Origin: Pseudomonas fluorescens
Lineage (GTDB): Bacteria; Pseudomonadota; Gammaproteobacteria; Pseudomonadales; Pseudomonadaceae
Direction: 5' to 3'
Length of the DNA: 64,000 nt
Assembly: GCF_005938625.1 (NCBI RefSeq)
Contig: NZ_VCNJ01000008.1
Location: forward strand, 293,996 to 357,995
Shown here: one piece after another, positions 26,185-36,020 of the stretch
Numbering within the stretch: position 1 is the first letter of the stretch
Layout of the letters: each line of letters opens with the position of its first letter
Notes under the pieces: model-generated
The model's input: only the letters and a program-made list of their open reading frames with translations
Database searches by the model: none
Told to the model about the DNA's origin: nothing
Translations under genes and position numbers: made by a program

Positions 26185-28281
26185 TTAAGTCCGCGATTCC
26201 TGCGGCACCTCAGTCGCAATCACCTCCCCCTCCTGCGGCGACCGCTTCGGCAACAAAACCTGCTGTGGATAAGTCTGCGCGAAATGCACCTCCGGGCTGT
26301 TATCCACAAGCTTTTTCAAGCGCTGATTGAACGCCCGGCTCACCGCATACTGACCGCCCGACACCGTACGGAACTGCGCCGTCAGCACCACGCCGTTCAG
26401 ATCCATTTTGTCCACGCCAAACACATCCAGCGGCCCTTGCAGGTTGTACTTGAGGAACGGATCTTCGCGGATCGAATCGCCGGTCTCGCGGATCAGTTCA
26501 ATGGCCTTGTCGACATCCGTGTCATAAGTGAACTGCACCGAGAAAAACGCAAAGGCAAACTGCCGCGATTGGTTGGTCACAGCCTTGATCTGGCCGAACG
26601 GCACCGAGTGCACGAAACCCTTGCCGTCACGCAGGCGCAACGTACGAATGGTCAGCCCTTCGACGGTGCCGGCATGGCCCGAATCGAGCACCACCCAATC
26701 GCCGATCGACAGGGTGTCTTCGATGATGATGAACAACCCGGTGATCACGTCCTGCACCAGTTGCTGCGAACCGAAGCCGATGGCCAGACCGACCACTCCG
26801 GCACCGGCCAGCAGTGGCGCAACGTTGATCCCAAGATTGGCCATAGTGGTGATTGCGCAGATCACCACGAGGATGATTTTGATCGCGTTGCGCAGCAACG
26901 GCAGGATGGTTTTCACCCGTGTGCTCGGTTGGCGTGCGGCGCGTTTGCTGAGCGGCGGCTTCAACGCTTCCTGAATCGCCGTGTCGAGCACCACCCACAG
27001 CAACCACGTCACCAGGAAAATCAGGCCGATGCTGCTTAACGCGTTGCTGATGGCTCTTCCGACCGTGCTGCTCTGGGCAAAATCGAGCAGCGACACGCCC
27101 CAGATCCGCCCGAGGATATCGATGAAGGCAATGGCGATGACGATCCGCAGCAAGGCATGCAAGAGGCTGAGGAAACGTTCCTTGTAGGCGCTGCTGCGCT
27201 GGATTGCTTCGGCCTTTCGTGACTTGAACAAGTGCTGCAGGATCGTGCTGAGGAACACCGTGCCGATCAGCAACACCGTGGTGAACAACGCGCAACGCAG
27301 GGCTTTCTGATTGTCCTCGCCGATGCCGATCAGGTTGACTGCCGAGACCAGCACCATCAGCACGATCGGCCAATACCACAGCCCGGAAAAGATCCGCAGC
27401 GACTCCTGCAACGAAGGCTGTTTCAGCCGCTGACTGAGCGAACGATTGCGGATCAGATGCGCCACCGGGCGACGTAGACGAATCACTAACAAGCCGAAAA
27501 TCACTGAGGCAATCAAGCCCGTAAATACCGCGATGCTGCTGGTGATATTGCCACCCAGTTGACGGGCGATCTGCGGGCTGGTCAGCGCATCGCTGAGGGC
27601 GGCGAGAAAGCCGATCAGGAACAGCGGACGCGGGCAGTAGTTGCGGATGATCCGCGCCGCCGGGCGTTTATGGCCGACGTTGAACATCACCACTACGCAC
27701 AACAACATCGAGGTGGAAAAGATGCCGCTACTGGTGGCGTAGGCCAGACACAGTGCCAGTGCACGCCCTACCGAGGCTTGCAGAAAATGGCTGACGTACA
27801 GCGTCAGCGGCAGGCAGATCAGCGCCGGTAAGGTGTACGGCAGCAAATAACCAATCAGGTCCTGACTGCGCTGGCGGGTGCGCAACCAGCGACCTTCGCG
27901 CAGACGTTTGGCCAACAGGCTGCCGAGTACCGTCAACAAAGCAAAACTGCCGAGCCAAGTACCGGACAGCGAGAGGAAATCCCCAGCGACGCTCCAGCCC
28001 GAGCGGTTCGACGGTTGATTGACCAGTTTGTCGACTTCATCTGCGGCGCGATCGGCGCGCAGGCGCCAGGCGTCGACCAAATGTTCGTTGAGATCGAGTT
28101 TGTCCTGGACGTCGTCGATGCTCGAACTGATTGCACCGAGCAGACCGCCCTGCACAATCGGTTCGGGTTTGGCCGCTTCTTCGGTGGCGTCCGGGACGCC
28201 TGGCAATGCGGCGGCGTCAATTTCACTGGCGCCGAGAAACAGCAGTGCTCCCAGCAGAATTGCGATCCTGAACTTGACCAA
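26185..28281 (-). CDS. large mechanosensitive channel, MscM/YbiO-like
   Basis: The 698-residue protein starts with a signal-like segment (VKFRIAILLGALLFLG), then a periplasmic coil (SIDDVQDKLDLNEHL), about ten membrane helices, and the MscS domain near the end. This has the pore helix GAGVVGLAIGFGSQQLVQD, then GLFIIIEDTLSIGDWV and GTVEGLTIRTLRLRDG. E. coli YbiO (741) has this layout and opens under osmotic downshock. I place the start at a TTG (28281), with GGGAG nine bases upstream, because the signal peptide begins there. An ATG at 28362 in frame would add 27 residues without a signal. Confidence 0.85.
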   Translation of the reverse strand: MVKFRIAILLGALLFLGASEIDAAALPGVPDATEEAAKPEPIVQGGLLGAISSSIDDVQDKLDLNEHLVDAWRLRADRAADEVDKLVNQPSNRSGWSVAGDFLSLSGTWLGSFALLTVLGSLLAKRLREGRWLRTRQRSQDLIGYLLPYTLPALICLPLTLYVSHFLQASVGRALALCLAYATSSGIFSTSMLLCVVVMFNVGHKRPAARIIRNYCPRPLFLIGFLAALSDALTSPQIARQLGGNITSSIAVFTGLIASVIFGLLVIRLRRPVAHLIRNRSLSQRLKQPSLQESLRIFSGLWYWPIVLMVLVSAVNLIGIGEDNQKALRCALFTTVLLIGTVFLSTILQHLFKSRKAEAIQRSSAYKERFLSLLHALLRIVIAIAFIDILGRIWGVSLLDFAQSSTVGRAISNALSSIGLIFLVTWLLWVVLDTAIQEALKPPLSKRAARQPSTRVKTILPLLRNAIKIILVVICAITTMANLGINVAPLLAGAGVVGLAIGFGSQQLVQDVITGLFIIIEDTLSIGDWVVLDSGHAGTVEGLTIRTLRLRDGKGFVHSVPFGQIKAVTNQSRQFAFAFFSVQFTYDTDVDKAIELIRETGDSIREDPFLKYNLQGPLDVFGVDKMDLNGVVLTAQFRTVSGGQYAVSRAFNQRLKKLVDNSPEVHFAQTYPQQVLLPKRSPQEGEVIATEVPQESRT

Positions 28282-28374
28282 AACTCCGATCTCCCGTGGC
28301 TGAACCTGTAAGGAACTGATCGGTAATTGCACAGCAAGTTCAAGAGCACCCTCACAGAGCATCACCGCGAACCC

Positions 28375-28482
28375 CGATCGCTCCCACGCTCTGCGTGGGA
28401 ATGCAGCCAGCGACGCTCTGCGTCCCAGAAGCGGACGCGGAGCGTCCATTGAGGCGTTCCCACGCGGAGCGTGGGAACGATC
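28375..28482. repeat. compound palindromic repeat (family E)
   Basis: The 430-base gap 28282-28711 between the channel gene and the DUF72 gene holds two repeats and otherwise nothing I recognise. This one is 108 bases long. GATCGCTCCCACGCTCTGCG at the left is answered by CGCGGAGCGTGGGAACGATC at the right. Inner hairpins GACGCTCTGCGTCC and GGACGCGGAGCGTCC sit between. It is bounded by CGATC at both ends. Confidence 0.85.
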
Positions 28483-28546
28483 AACAAAGACCAGCGCCCT
28501 TATCCCTTGTGAGGCGAACTCAAATCCTGAGAACCCTGAAGATCAG

Positions 28547-28598
28547 CTCCCTTCCCCCTCGCCCCCTTTGGGGGATAGGGTTGGGGTGAGGGGGAGCG
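28547..28598. repeat. single repeat of family D
   Basis: A CTCCCTTCCCCCTCGCCCCC half is followed by GGGGGATAGGGTTGGGGTGA and a G-rich end, forming one imperfect hairpin about 110 bases before the DUF72 gene. The purine-rich tail matches the repeats at 19530-19691. Confidence 0.7.
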
Positions 28599-28711
28599 TT
28601 TTTGATCTGCGCCTTGGACGTGACCGTCCGTAACGCCATCGAAACTTTCCCGGCCCGCCCGCAGTCATCAAAAGATACCGGCAACACGAGGACTTTCGAC
28701 GGGAGGGCGGC

Positions 28712-29638
28712 ATGGCAACGATTCATATCGGTATTTCCGGCTGGCGCTACGAACCGTGGCGCGGGGACTTCTACCCCAAGGGACTGGCGCACAAACGCGA
28801 ATTGCAGTTCGCGTCGAGAGCGGTCAACAGCATCGAAATCAATGGATCGTTCTACGCCCTGCAACGGCCCGAACGTTATGCCCAGTGGTACGCCGAAACA
28901 CCCGACGACTTCGTTTTCAGCGTCAAGGCGCCGCGCTTCATCACCCACATTCGCCGCTTGCGCGAGATCGAAAAACCACTGGCGAACTTCTTCGCCTCCG
29001 GGGTGCTGGAACTCAAGGAAAAGCTCGGGCCGATCCTTTGGCAATTCCCGCCAAACTTCAAATTCGAGCCCGAGCGCTTCGAACATTTCCTCGCGCTACT
29101 GCCCCACGATACCGAAGCTGCTGCCACCCTCGCCCGGGAACACGACGCTCACCTGCACGGTCACGCGAGCATGAAAGCCTGGCGTAGAAAACCGCTGCGC
29201 CACGCCGTGGAAATCCGCAACGACAGCTTCCTTGATCCCGATTTTGTGCGCCTATTGAAGCGCTACAACACCGCACTGGTGATCGCCGACACCGCCGATA
29301 AATGGCCGTACCGCGAAGACCTCACCAGCGACTTTGTCTACCTGCGTCTGCACGGTGCCGAAGAACTCTACGCCAGCGGCTACACCGCGCCAGCCCTCAA
29401 GCGCTGGGCCGAGCGCATCGACGCTTGGCACCACGGCGAGCAACCAAAGGATGCTCATCTGATCGCTCCACGCTTGAAGCCGCGCGCGCGCAAATCCCGC
29501 GAAGTGTTCTGCTACTTCGACAACGACATCAAAGTCCGCGCGCCCTACGACGCCCGTGATCTGCTGCATCGTTTCGAACTGGATAAAGACCTCGTCACCA
29601 CCCCCGGCGAACCCGCTGGCGAAGGAGTGTTGGCATGA
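28712..29638 (+). CDS. DUF72 domain protein
   Basis: The 308-residue protein has a TIM-barrel-like DUF72 domain. Features are [19 protein letters not shown] at the start, [41 protein letters not shown] in pieces, [23 protein letters not shown], and a C-terminal [17 protein letters not shown]. The fold resembles xylose-isomerase-like enzymes; the reaction is unknown. The SD GGAGGGCGGC lies right before the ATG. The next gene starts inside its stop (ATGA overlap), so it leads a four-gene operon. Confidence 0.9.
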   Translation: MATIHIGISGWRYEPWRGDFYPKGLAHKRELQFASRAVNSIEINGSFYALQRPERYAQWYAETPDDFVFSVKAPRFITHIRRLREIEKPLANFFASGVLELKEKLGPILWQFPPNFKFEPERFEHFLALLPHDTEAAATLAREHDAHLHGHASMKAWRRKPLRHAVEIRNDSFLDPDFVRLLKRYNTALVIADTADKWPYREDLTSDFVYLRLHGAEELYASGYTAPALKRWAERIDAWHHGEQPKDAHLIAPRLKPRARKSREVFCYFDNDIKVRAPYDARDLLHRFELDKDLVTTPGEPAGEGVLA

Positions 29639-30432
29639 GTATTCCAGAACCGGTTGGCTTCACTGATGAAGGCTCTGTTGTTGCGCCTTCGGTACGCACC
29701 TTCACCGTGCTGACGGTCAACACCCACAAGGGTTTCACCGCCCTCAACCGACGCTTCATCCTCCCGGAACTGCGCGAAGCCGTGCGCAGCGTCGCTGCCG
29801 ACGTAGTGTTTCTGCAGGAAGTTCACGGCACCCACGAACATCATCCCAAGCGCTACAGCAATTGGCCGACGATGCCGCAATATGAATTCCTCGCCGACAG
29901 CCTCTGGCCGCAGTTCGCCTATGGGCGCAACGCGGTGTACCCGGAGGGCGACCACGGCAACGCGTTGCTGTCGAAATACCAGATCATCCGTCACGACAAC
30001 CTCGACGTGTCTATCAATGGCCACGAGAACCGCGGCCTGCTGCATTGCGTGTTGCGCCTGCCGGGTGACGGCACCGAAGTGCATGCGATCTGCGTGCATC
30101 TGGGTCTGCGCGAAAGTCATCGCAACGCCCAGCTGGATTTACTCATGCAACGCTTGGCGGAGTTGCCCGACGACGCACCGGTGATCGTCGCTGGCGATTT
30201 CAACGACTGGCGCCAGCGCGCCGATGCGCAGCTAAAACCTTGCGGCCTGCGCGAAGTGTTCGCCGAGCACCAGGGCAAACCGGCGCGCAGTTTTCCCGCG
30301 CGCCTGCCAACACTGCGCCTTGATCGTATTTACGTGCGCAACCTCAAGGCCAGCCAGCCAAAAGTTCTGGCGAACCGGCCTTGGTCGCACCTTTCCGACC
30401 ACGTTCCTTTATCGGTAGAGATCGAACTATGA
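29635..30432 (+). CDS. endonuclease/exonuclease/phosphatase family protein, YbhP-like
   Basis: The 265-residue protein has the DNase I-like phosphoesterase fold. Features are [21 protein letters not shown] with the metal-binding Glu, [28 protein letters not shown], the [10 protein letters not shown] motif and [10 protein letters not shown] near the end. In E. coli, ybhP is encoded beside the cardiolipin synthase gene ybhO, matching this order. The substrate is unknown; a lipid phosphodiester is plausible by context. Overlaps with both neighbours are ATGA. Confidence 0.88.
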   Translation: MSIPEPVGFTDEGSVVAPSVRTFTVLTVNTHKGFTALNRRFILPELREAVRSVAADVVFLQEVHGTHEHHPKRYSNWPTMPQYEFLADSLWPQFAYGRNAVYPEGDHGNALLSKYQIIRHDNLDVSINGHENRGLLHCVLRLPGDGTEVHAICVHLGLRESHRNAQLDLLMQRLAELPDDAPVIVAGDFNDWRQRADAQLKPCGLREVFAEHQGKPARSFPARLPTLRLDRIYVRNLKASQPKVLANRPWSHLSDHVPLSVEIEL

Positions 30433-31703
30433 GCAGCGCGCCGCTGGAGAAATCCGCTGTGGAACCGATCGCCATCAACCCGCCGATACGCGAGCCCGGC
30501 CACGTTGATGTCGAGTACCGCTGGCAGGGCAATAATCGCGTCGAGTTGCTGGAAAATGGTGAAGAGTATTTCCCGCGGGTGTTCGATGCGATGCGCGCGG
30601 CGAAGAGTGAAATCCTCCTCGAGACCTTTATCGTTTTTGAAGACAAGGTCGGTGCCGAGTTACAGGAGATTCTGATCGACGCAGCCCGGCGTGGCGTGCG
30701 CACCACGGTCAGCCTCGACGGCTTCGGTTGTGGCGAGTTGACCACCGGCTATCTCGCCGCGTTGAGCGAGGCCGGCGTGCATCTGCAAATCTTCGATCCG
30801 GCACCGAAACGCCTGGGCATTCGCACCAACTGGTTCCGTCGTTTGCACCGCAAGATCGTAGTGGTCGACGGCCTGACCGCGTTTATTGGCGGGATCAACT
30901 TTTCCGGCGATCACCTCGCTGATTTCGGCCCTGAAGCCAAGCAGGATTATTCGGTGCAGATCCAAGGGCCGGCAGTCGCTGACATCCACCACTTCGCCCT
31001 GCTGCAAAGCGGTCGGCCAGGTCGTGCGCGGTTCTGGTGGCAACGTCGGCGCCAGCGCCGCGCGGAGATGGCTTTCGAGGATCACGACGGACAGGTGCGC
31101 CTGGTGTTCCGCGATAACGACCAGCACAACTCCGATATAGAAGACGTGTATCTGCAGGTACTGCGCCGCGCCAAACGCCGGGTGGTGATCGCCAACGCCT
31201 ACTTTTTTCCCGGTTACCGTTTGCTACGTGAAATCCGTAACGCGGCGCGGCGCGGGGTCGAGGTGCGCCTGATTCTGCAAGGCCAACCGGACATGCTGGT
31301 GGCCAAACTCGCGGCACGCATGACCTACGACTACCTGCTCAAGGCCGGCGTGCAGATTCATGAATATTGCCAGCGCCCGCTGCACGGCAAAGTGGCGCTG
31401 GTCGACGAAGAGTGGAGCACCGTTGGTTCGAGCAATCTCGACCCGTTGAGCCTGTCGCTGAACCTGGAAGCCAACGTACTGATCCGCGACCGCGCGTTCA
31501 ATCAGCATCTGTTCGAACGCCTCGAAGACCTCAGCCAAAACCACTGCAAAGCCATGGATGCCAGCAAGTCGCCGCGTGGGCGCATCTGGCACATGACCGT
31601 GGGGTTTCTGGTATTCCACTTTCTGCGGCATTTCCCGGCGATGGCCGGATGGTTGCCAGCGCATAAACCGCGGCTCAAGCCATTTCGAGGTAACACGCCA
31701 TGA
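30429..31703 (+). CDS. clsB: cardiolipin synthase B
   Basis: The 424-residue protein carries two HKD phospholipase-D motifs: His140 in [20 protein letters not shown] and His319 in [20 protein letters not shown]. These make a pair of phosphatidyl groups into cardiolipin. Unlike ClsA, it lacks two N-terminal membrane helices, in line with ClsB/YbhO (413). The C-terminal hydrophobic segment [17 protein letters not shown] may hold it at the membrane. The start at 30429 overlaps the preceding stop; the next gene overlaps its end. Confidence 0.92.
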   Translation: MSSAPLEKSAVEPIAINPPIREPGHVDVEYRWQGNNRVELLENGEEYFPRVFDAMRAAKSEILLETFIVFEDKVGAELQEILIDAARRGVRTTVSLDGFGCGELTTGYLAALSEAGVHLQIFDPAPKRLGIRTNWFRRLHRKIVVVDGLTAFIGGINFSGDHLADFGPEAKQDYSVQIQGPAVADIHHFALLQSGRPGRARFWWQRRRQRRAEMAFEDHDGQVRLVFRDNDQHNSDIEDVYLQVLRRAKRRVVIANAYFFPGYRLLREIRNAARRGVEVRLILQGQPDMLVAKLAARMTYDYLLKAGVQIHEYCQRPLHGKVALVDEEWSTVGSSNLDPLSLSLNLEANVLIRDRAFNQHLFERLEDLSQNHCKAMDASKSPRGRIWHMTVGFLVFHFLRHFPAMAGWLPAHKPRLKPFRGNTP

Positions 31704-32689
31704 GCCATTCCGAAGCGCACCCGAGCGGCCATGCGGCGCCAGCAACTCATTCGAAATGGAGTCGCTGGAAGCGCCCGTTGACCCTGCTGTTTTTCCTCGC
31801 ACTGATCGTGTTGCTGACGCTGTTCGCTACGCGCATCGAATGGGCCGAGGTGCTGCAAACTCTCGCCGATTTCAAGGTGCGCACACTGATCATCGCCGCC
31901 AGCCTGACGCTGCTGAGCTTTCTCGTGTACGCCAGTTTTGATCTGATCGGCCGCACTTACATCCGTCAGGACCTGACCTGGAAACAGATTCTGCCAGTGG
32001 GGATCATCAGCTATGCGTTCAACCTGAATTTGAGCGCATGGGTGGGCGGCATCGCCATGCGCTATCGGCTGTATTCGCGCCTTGGCGTGAGCAAAAGCAA
32101 CATCGCCAAGATTCTCGGCTTGAGCCTGGCGACCAACTGGTTCGGCTACATGACCATCGCCGGTGCGGTTTTCAGCAGCGGACTGGTGAGCATGCCGCCG
32201 GGCTGGAAAGTCAGCAGTGATGCGCTGCAAGGCATCGGTGTGCTGTTACTGCTGATCAGCGCCGGCTATCTCGCCGCATGCCAGTTTTCCAAGCGCCGCG
32301 AGTGGTCGATTCGCGGGGTGGAAATCAACCTGCCGTCGTTGCGCATGGCGGTCCTGCAACTACTGCTGGGCGCGTTGAACTGGTCGCTGATGGCGGCGGT
32401 GATTTTCACTTTGTTACCGAGCAAACTCGATTATCCGTTGGTGCTGGGCGTTTTGTTGATCAGTGCGATCGCCGGGGTCATCACGCATATTCCAGCGGGG
32501 CTTGGGGTATTGGAGGCGGTGTTTGTCGCCTTGCTGCAACATGAGGCTTCGCGCGGCAGTCTGGTGGCGGGGTTGCTGGCGTATCGGGTGATTTATTTTC
32601 TGTTGCCGTTGTTGATCACGGTGGTGATGTATCTGGTGGTGGAGGCCAAGGCCAAGGCGCTGCGAATAGAGAAGAAACCCAGACATTAG
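31700..32689 (+). CDS. lysylphosphatidylglycerol-synthase-like flippase-type membrane protein (YbhN family)
   Basis: The 329-residue integral membrane protein has an N-terminal cytoplasmic stretch, then about eight membrane helices. It shows the UPF0104 family features: ILPVGIISYAFNLNLSAWVGG, SLATNWFGYMTIAG, and THIPAGLGVLEAVFVALL, a conserved segment of LPG synthase membrane domains. It has no aminoacyl-transferase domain, so it likely moves lipids rather than modifies them. Linked to clsB and ybhP-like genes, it completes an operon equivalent to ybhPON. Confidence 0.88.
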   Translation: MSHSEAHPSGHAAPATHSKWSRWKRPLTLLFFLALIVLLTLFATRIEWAEVLQTLADFKVRTLIIAASLTLLSFLVYASFDLIGRTYIRQDLTWKQILPVGIISYAFNLNLSAWVGGIAMRYRLYSRLGVSKSNIAKILGLSLATNWFGYMTIAGAVFSSGLVSMPPGWKVSSDALQGIGVLLLLISAGYLAACQFSKRREWSIRGVEINLPSLRMAVLQLLLGALNWSLMAAVIFTLLPSKLDYPLVLGVLLISAIAGVITHIPAGLGVLEAVFVALLQHEASRGSLVAGLLAYRVIYFLLPLLITVVMYLVVEAKAKALRIEKKPRH

Positions 32690-32695
32690 AATCAA

Positions 32696-32781
32696 GATCA
32701 AAAGATCGCAGCCTTCGGCAGCTCCTACAGGGAGAATATATTTCAAATGTAGGAGCTGCCGAAGGCTGCGATCTTTTGATC
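32696..32781. repeat. REP doublet, family B (outward order)
   Basis: GATCAAAAGATCGCAGCC followed by AAGGCTGCGATCTTTTGATC, with the GGAGCTGCC core between, sits between the convergent YbhN-like and hydrolase genes, whose stops lie within a few bases of its ends. Confidence 0.88.
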
Positions 32782-32782
32782 T

Positions 32783-33538
32783 TCAGGATTGGATAATGCT
32801 CAACCGTTCACCCACGACCATCTCGGTAATCCAGTCCACCAGAATCGAGGTATACGCCTGCTGCGAAACCGGCTCGCTCAACGCATGATCGGCGCCGTCG
32901 ATTATCCGGTGCGTCAGCGAATGGGTCTGCTGGCACGCCGCGCGGTAACTCATGATCGCCGCGTGGGGCACGTAGTCATCGGTTTCCGATTCCACCAGCA
33001 ACACATCACCGGTGAATTGCGAGCAGGCATGCAATGCCCGGTTGGTGTCCGCGCGCACCAGCGTGCTGCGGTAATCGCGCAAATCGGCCTTGTCCAGCTC
33101 ACGCTTGGGCGTGTGCCATTGCTCGTCGCGATACAGCGCCGGCACGCGCAACGCCAGCCAGCGTACCGGACGCAGCGAAGTCAGGATCGCCGCCAGGTAC
33201 CCGCCATAACTGGTGCCAACCACGGCGATCGCCGAGGTGTCGAGCGCCGGATGCGCGAGCAAGCGGTCATACGCCGCGAGAAGATCGCGCAGATTGTCTT
33301 CGCGCGTCACACGGGTCAGCGGAATCCCGGTACCGCCGGTGTGCCCGCGCAAGTCGAAAGTCAGGCATACGCAACCAAGACCGGCGATGCCTTTGGCGCG
33401 CTCGAGATCACGTTCCTGACTACCGCCCCAACCGTGCACGAACAACACTCCCGGGACTTTCGATTTGGGACTGAGAAAGGTCCCGCTCATCTGTTCATCA
33501 TCAATGTCGATTTGAATGCTTTCGCTTCTAGCCGTCAT
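32783..33538 (-). CDS. alpha/beta hydrolase
   Basis: The 251-residue protein has an alpha/beta hydrolase fold with the oxyanion motif VLFVHGWGGSQERD, nucleophile Ser110 in GTSYGG, and the terminal Asp/His region ESETDDYVPH and DGADHALSEP. It resembles dienelactone-hydrolase/prolyl-oligopeptidase-like esterases; the substrate is unknown. Its start lies 11 bases inside the upstream DUF3182 gene, so both are probably expressed together. Confidence 0.88.
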   Translation of the reverse strand: MTARSESIQIDIDDEQMSGTFLSPKSKVPGVLFVHGWGGSQERDLERAKGIAGLGCVCLTFDLRGHTGGTGIPLTRVTREDNLRDLLAAYDRLLAHPALDTSAIAVVGTSYGGYLAAILTSLRPVRWLALRVPALYRDEQWHTPKRELDKADLRDYRSTLVRADTNRALHACSQFTGDVLLVESETDDYVPHAAIMSYRAACQQTHSLTHRIIDGADHALSEPVSQQAYTSILVDWITEMVVGERLSIIQS

Positions 33539-34637
33539 AGGATTTGACCGTTACGTATTTGAGGAGAAATTCACTGTTCTCGGCCGGCCCGCGATACACC
33601 TCGATGGCGTCCGCCGGCAGCGGCTGATCGATGTAGGTTTCCACCGAAGACACACGAATCGCGCGCATACCCGGATCGTTGACGAAACTTTGCAGCGCCG
33701 CGACCTCAGCACTGCTGGCGCCGCCCATGCGCCACGATTGTTCGAGTACACCGCTGCGGGATTTACCGTTGCTGTCCAGGCCCTGGGCGATGTCGTAATT
33801 GCGCCGCGACGCGTAAAAACGCGGATAGGCTTCATTCGCCGCACTGTCGAAAACCTGCGCCTGCTCAATGGCCAGACGCACATCGTCGGGCAGGTCCAGC
33901 GTCAGCAGTTCGTCATAACCACCCTGCACCACCAGCAGATTCGAGCCGCCATAGACCTCTTCGCCGTGAGCATCCTTGGTCAAGTATTGATCACCGCAGT
34001 AGCTCAGTACTTTATCGCCGATGAACGACTGGCCGACGCTGTGGGTGACAACGTCGCTCAAGTCCTGTTCCAGCACCACGCCCTCGCTGAACTGCTTTGC
34101 AATGTCGGGGCGGGCAAGGATTTGGTCGAAGGCATCCAGGCTTTTGATCACTTCTTGCCCGCGACCGGCGCAGGCGTGAACCGGCTTCAAACGGATCGGC
34201 CCGCTGTATAACAAATGCTCTGCAGCGGGCCGCGCATCCTCCAGCGAGAACACGCTGAGCCCGTCGAGCACCACATTGCGCGTTCGCTCGGAAAATAATG
34301 GCGACCAACCTTGCGGCGCCTGAGCCAGATGACTGTGCAAACCGTGGCTGATGGCTTTGGTGCAGATGAAATCGTGCTCGACAAAGCCACCCCACAAATC
34401 GTCGGGGCCGTTGATACCAAGTTGATGAGCGCTGGCAGTGCCGACTATGGTTTGCGTCGGTAGCAGATACAGGTCTCGGCCGCGGTGTTTGTCCGGGTCG
34501 TAACTGCCGCCGAACTTGCATCCGAGAATCTGCGCCAGCCATCGCGCCAAGGCCTTGTTGGTCTGTACTTCATGTTGCGGCGCGTCAGCGCGCACCGAAT
34601 GGGCGACGACGATTTTCTTGCGAGGTGTCGGGGTCAT
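33528..34637 (-). CDS. DUF3182 family protein
   Basis: The 369-residue protein is a DUF3182 member with ATP-grasp-like features. VGTASAHQLGINGPDDLWGG resembles a cofactor-binding N-terminus, IRLKPVHACAGRGQEVIKSL resembles an ATP-binding lysine and glycine loop, and VVLEQDLSD resembles a hinge glutamate. The reaction is unknown. The start at 34637 has a clear AAGGGGA Shine-Dalgarno; a Met five codons earlier is weaker. It precedes and overlaps the hydrolase gene. Confidence 0.85.
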   Translation of the reverse strand: MTPTPRKKIVVAHSVRADAPQHEVQTNKALARWLAQILGCKFGGSYDPDKHRGRDLYLLPTQTIVGTASAHQLGINGPDDLWGGFVEHDFICTKAISHGLHSHLAQAPQGWSPLFSERTRNVVLDGLSVFSLEDARPAAEHLLYSGPIRLKPVHACAGRGQEVIKSLDAFDQILARPDIAKQFSEGVVLEQDLSDVVTHSVGQSFIGDKVLSYCGDQYLTKDAHGEEVYGGSNLLVVQGGYDELLTLDLPDDVRLAIEQAQVFDSAANEAYPRFYASRRNYDIAQGLDSNGKSRSGVLEQSWRMGGASSAEVAALQSFVNDPGMRAIRVSSVETYIDQPLPADAIEVYRGPAENSEFLLKYVTVKSYDG

Positions 34638-34828
34638 GCGTTCCCCTTCCATCGGTTCGATGACTGTAGCGGTGAGAGGTGCAGAGATCAGGCCAACGGC
34701 GACTCTACGAAAATCCTAGTCCAATCAGAAACTTGCCGAAAACGTACTGGCACCACGCCTGTTTCAATCTGCACGACCGCGTGCAAAATCCCGGCAAATT
34801 GCACGACCTATAGTCCTATAGAGTTCAA

Positions 34829-34917
34829 TGTGGAGCGAGCTTGCTCGCGAAGGCGTCGTGTCAGTCGACATCAAACTTACAGCCCCCACCGCTTTCGCGA
34901 GCAAGCTCGCTCCCACA
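34829..34917. repeat. REP doublet, family A
   Basis: TGTGGAGCGAGCTTGCTCGC and its facing complement lie beside the regulator gene, which ends immediately after the right arm. The spacer includes a GTCAGTCGACATCAA stretch shared with the copy at 38122-38212. Confidence 0.9.
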
Positions 34918-35919
34918 TTAGGTAATGGATGCTTTCGGGTTTGGGGACACACCAAACCGCGCCCGATAATCACTTGGCGCCAGCCCGGTGATCTTCTTGA
35001 ATATCGCACGAAACGCGCCCGGATCCTGATAGCCCACCGTCCAGGCAATGTGATCGATCGTGCCATTGCTGAATTCGAGCATCTCACGCGCCTTGCCAAC
35101 CCGCAGATGTTGGCAGTACTCGGTCGGTTTCAACCCGCTCGCCGCGCGAAAACGGCGCAGAAAGGTGCGCTCTTCCAACCCGGCCCGCACAGCCATCGCA
35201 GTCAACGATACATCCGTCGCGCCGGTGCTTTGCAGCCAGTGCTGCACCTTGAGAATCGCCGCATCGCCATGCCCGAGAATCGGCGCGAAGTTACTGCCGC
35301 ACTCACTGGCGCTGTCACTGTGCTCAATCACCAGAAATCGCGCGGTGCCGGTGGCAATGCTCGGCCCGAGCAACCTGTCGACCAGACGTAATCCCAGTTC
35401 CGACCAAGCCATCAATCCGGCCGTGGTGATCAAGTCGCCGTCATCAACAATCGGCGTATCCGCCTTGAGTCTGATCTTCGGATAACGCTCGGCAAAGGCC
35501 TTGGCCGACGTCCAGTGGGTAGTGGCGCTACGGCCGTCGAGCAGACCGCTTTCAGCCAACATCAGCGAGCCTACGCAAACCCCGCCCAGCGTCGCACCGT
35601 GGGCATGTTGATCGCGTAACCATTGCATCAGGCTGGCCGGAGCCTGCGCCGCCGAAAACCCGCCAATCGATGGCGGAATCAGCACCGCCAGCAAAGCGCT
35701 GTCGTCACCCGCATGACTGTCGTAAGTGCGCGTTGGCGGCTGATCACTTTCGACCTGCCAGTGACTGACCCGCAGCACCGGCAATTGCGCAGCCTGATAT
35801 TCGGCGGCAATCCGGTTGGCCACCGCAAACAAATCGGTCAAACCGTGCACCGCTGCCATCTGCGCACCGGGATAGATCAGCACGCCCAATTCAGCGATGG
35901 CGGCCCTTTCTGCGCCCAT
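34918..35919 (-). CDS. GlxA-type AraC family regulator
   Basis: The 333-residue protein has an N-terminal DJ-1/PfpI domain (ELGVLIYPGAQMAAVHGL; GGVCVGSLMLAESGLLDGR with the elbow cysteine) and a C-terminal AraC/XylS helix-turn-helix (VSLTAMAVRAGLEERTFLRR; IDHIAWTVGYQDPGAFRAIF). Such proteins control nitrogen or amine-related genes, usually responding to a small molecule through the DJ-1-like part. It is divergent from the cysteine hydrolase gene with a 101-base gap, making that its likely target. The start at 35919 has a GGGAAAA motif upstream. Confidence 0.9.
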   Translation of the reverse strand: MGAERAAIAELGVLIYPGAQMAAVHGLTDLFAVANRIAAEYQAAQLPVLRVSHWQVESDQPPTRTYDSHAGDDSALLAVLIPPSIGGFSAAQAPASLMQWLRDQHAHGATLGGVCVGSLMLAESGLLDGRSATTHWTSAKAFAERYPKIRLKADTPIVDDGDLITTAGLMAWSELGLRLVDRLLGPSIATGTARFLVIEHSDSASECGSNFAPILGHGDAAILKVQHWLQSTGATDVSLTAMAVRAGLEERTFLRRFRAASGLKPTEYCQHLRVGKAREMLEFSNGTIDHIAWTVGYQDPGAFRAIFKKITGLAPSDYRARFGVSPNPKASIT

Positions 35920-36020
35920 TGTCAGTTTTCCCCTGTCTATTGTCGGTGCGGCCAATCCTCGAATCGCTGGCCAGCGCCAATACTGAAGCCACTTCCAGCC
36001 AATACATCGAGGACACACCT

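Noticed and set aside
28395..28589. 64-codon open frame before the DUF72 gene
   Set aside because: It lies across two repeat elements and has no start signal or known domain.
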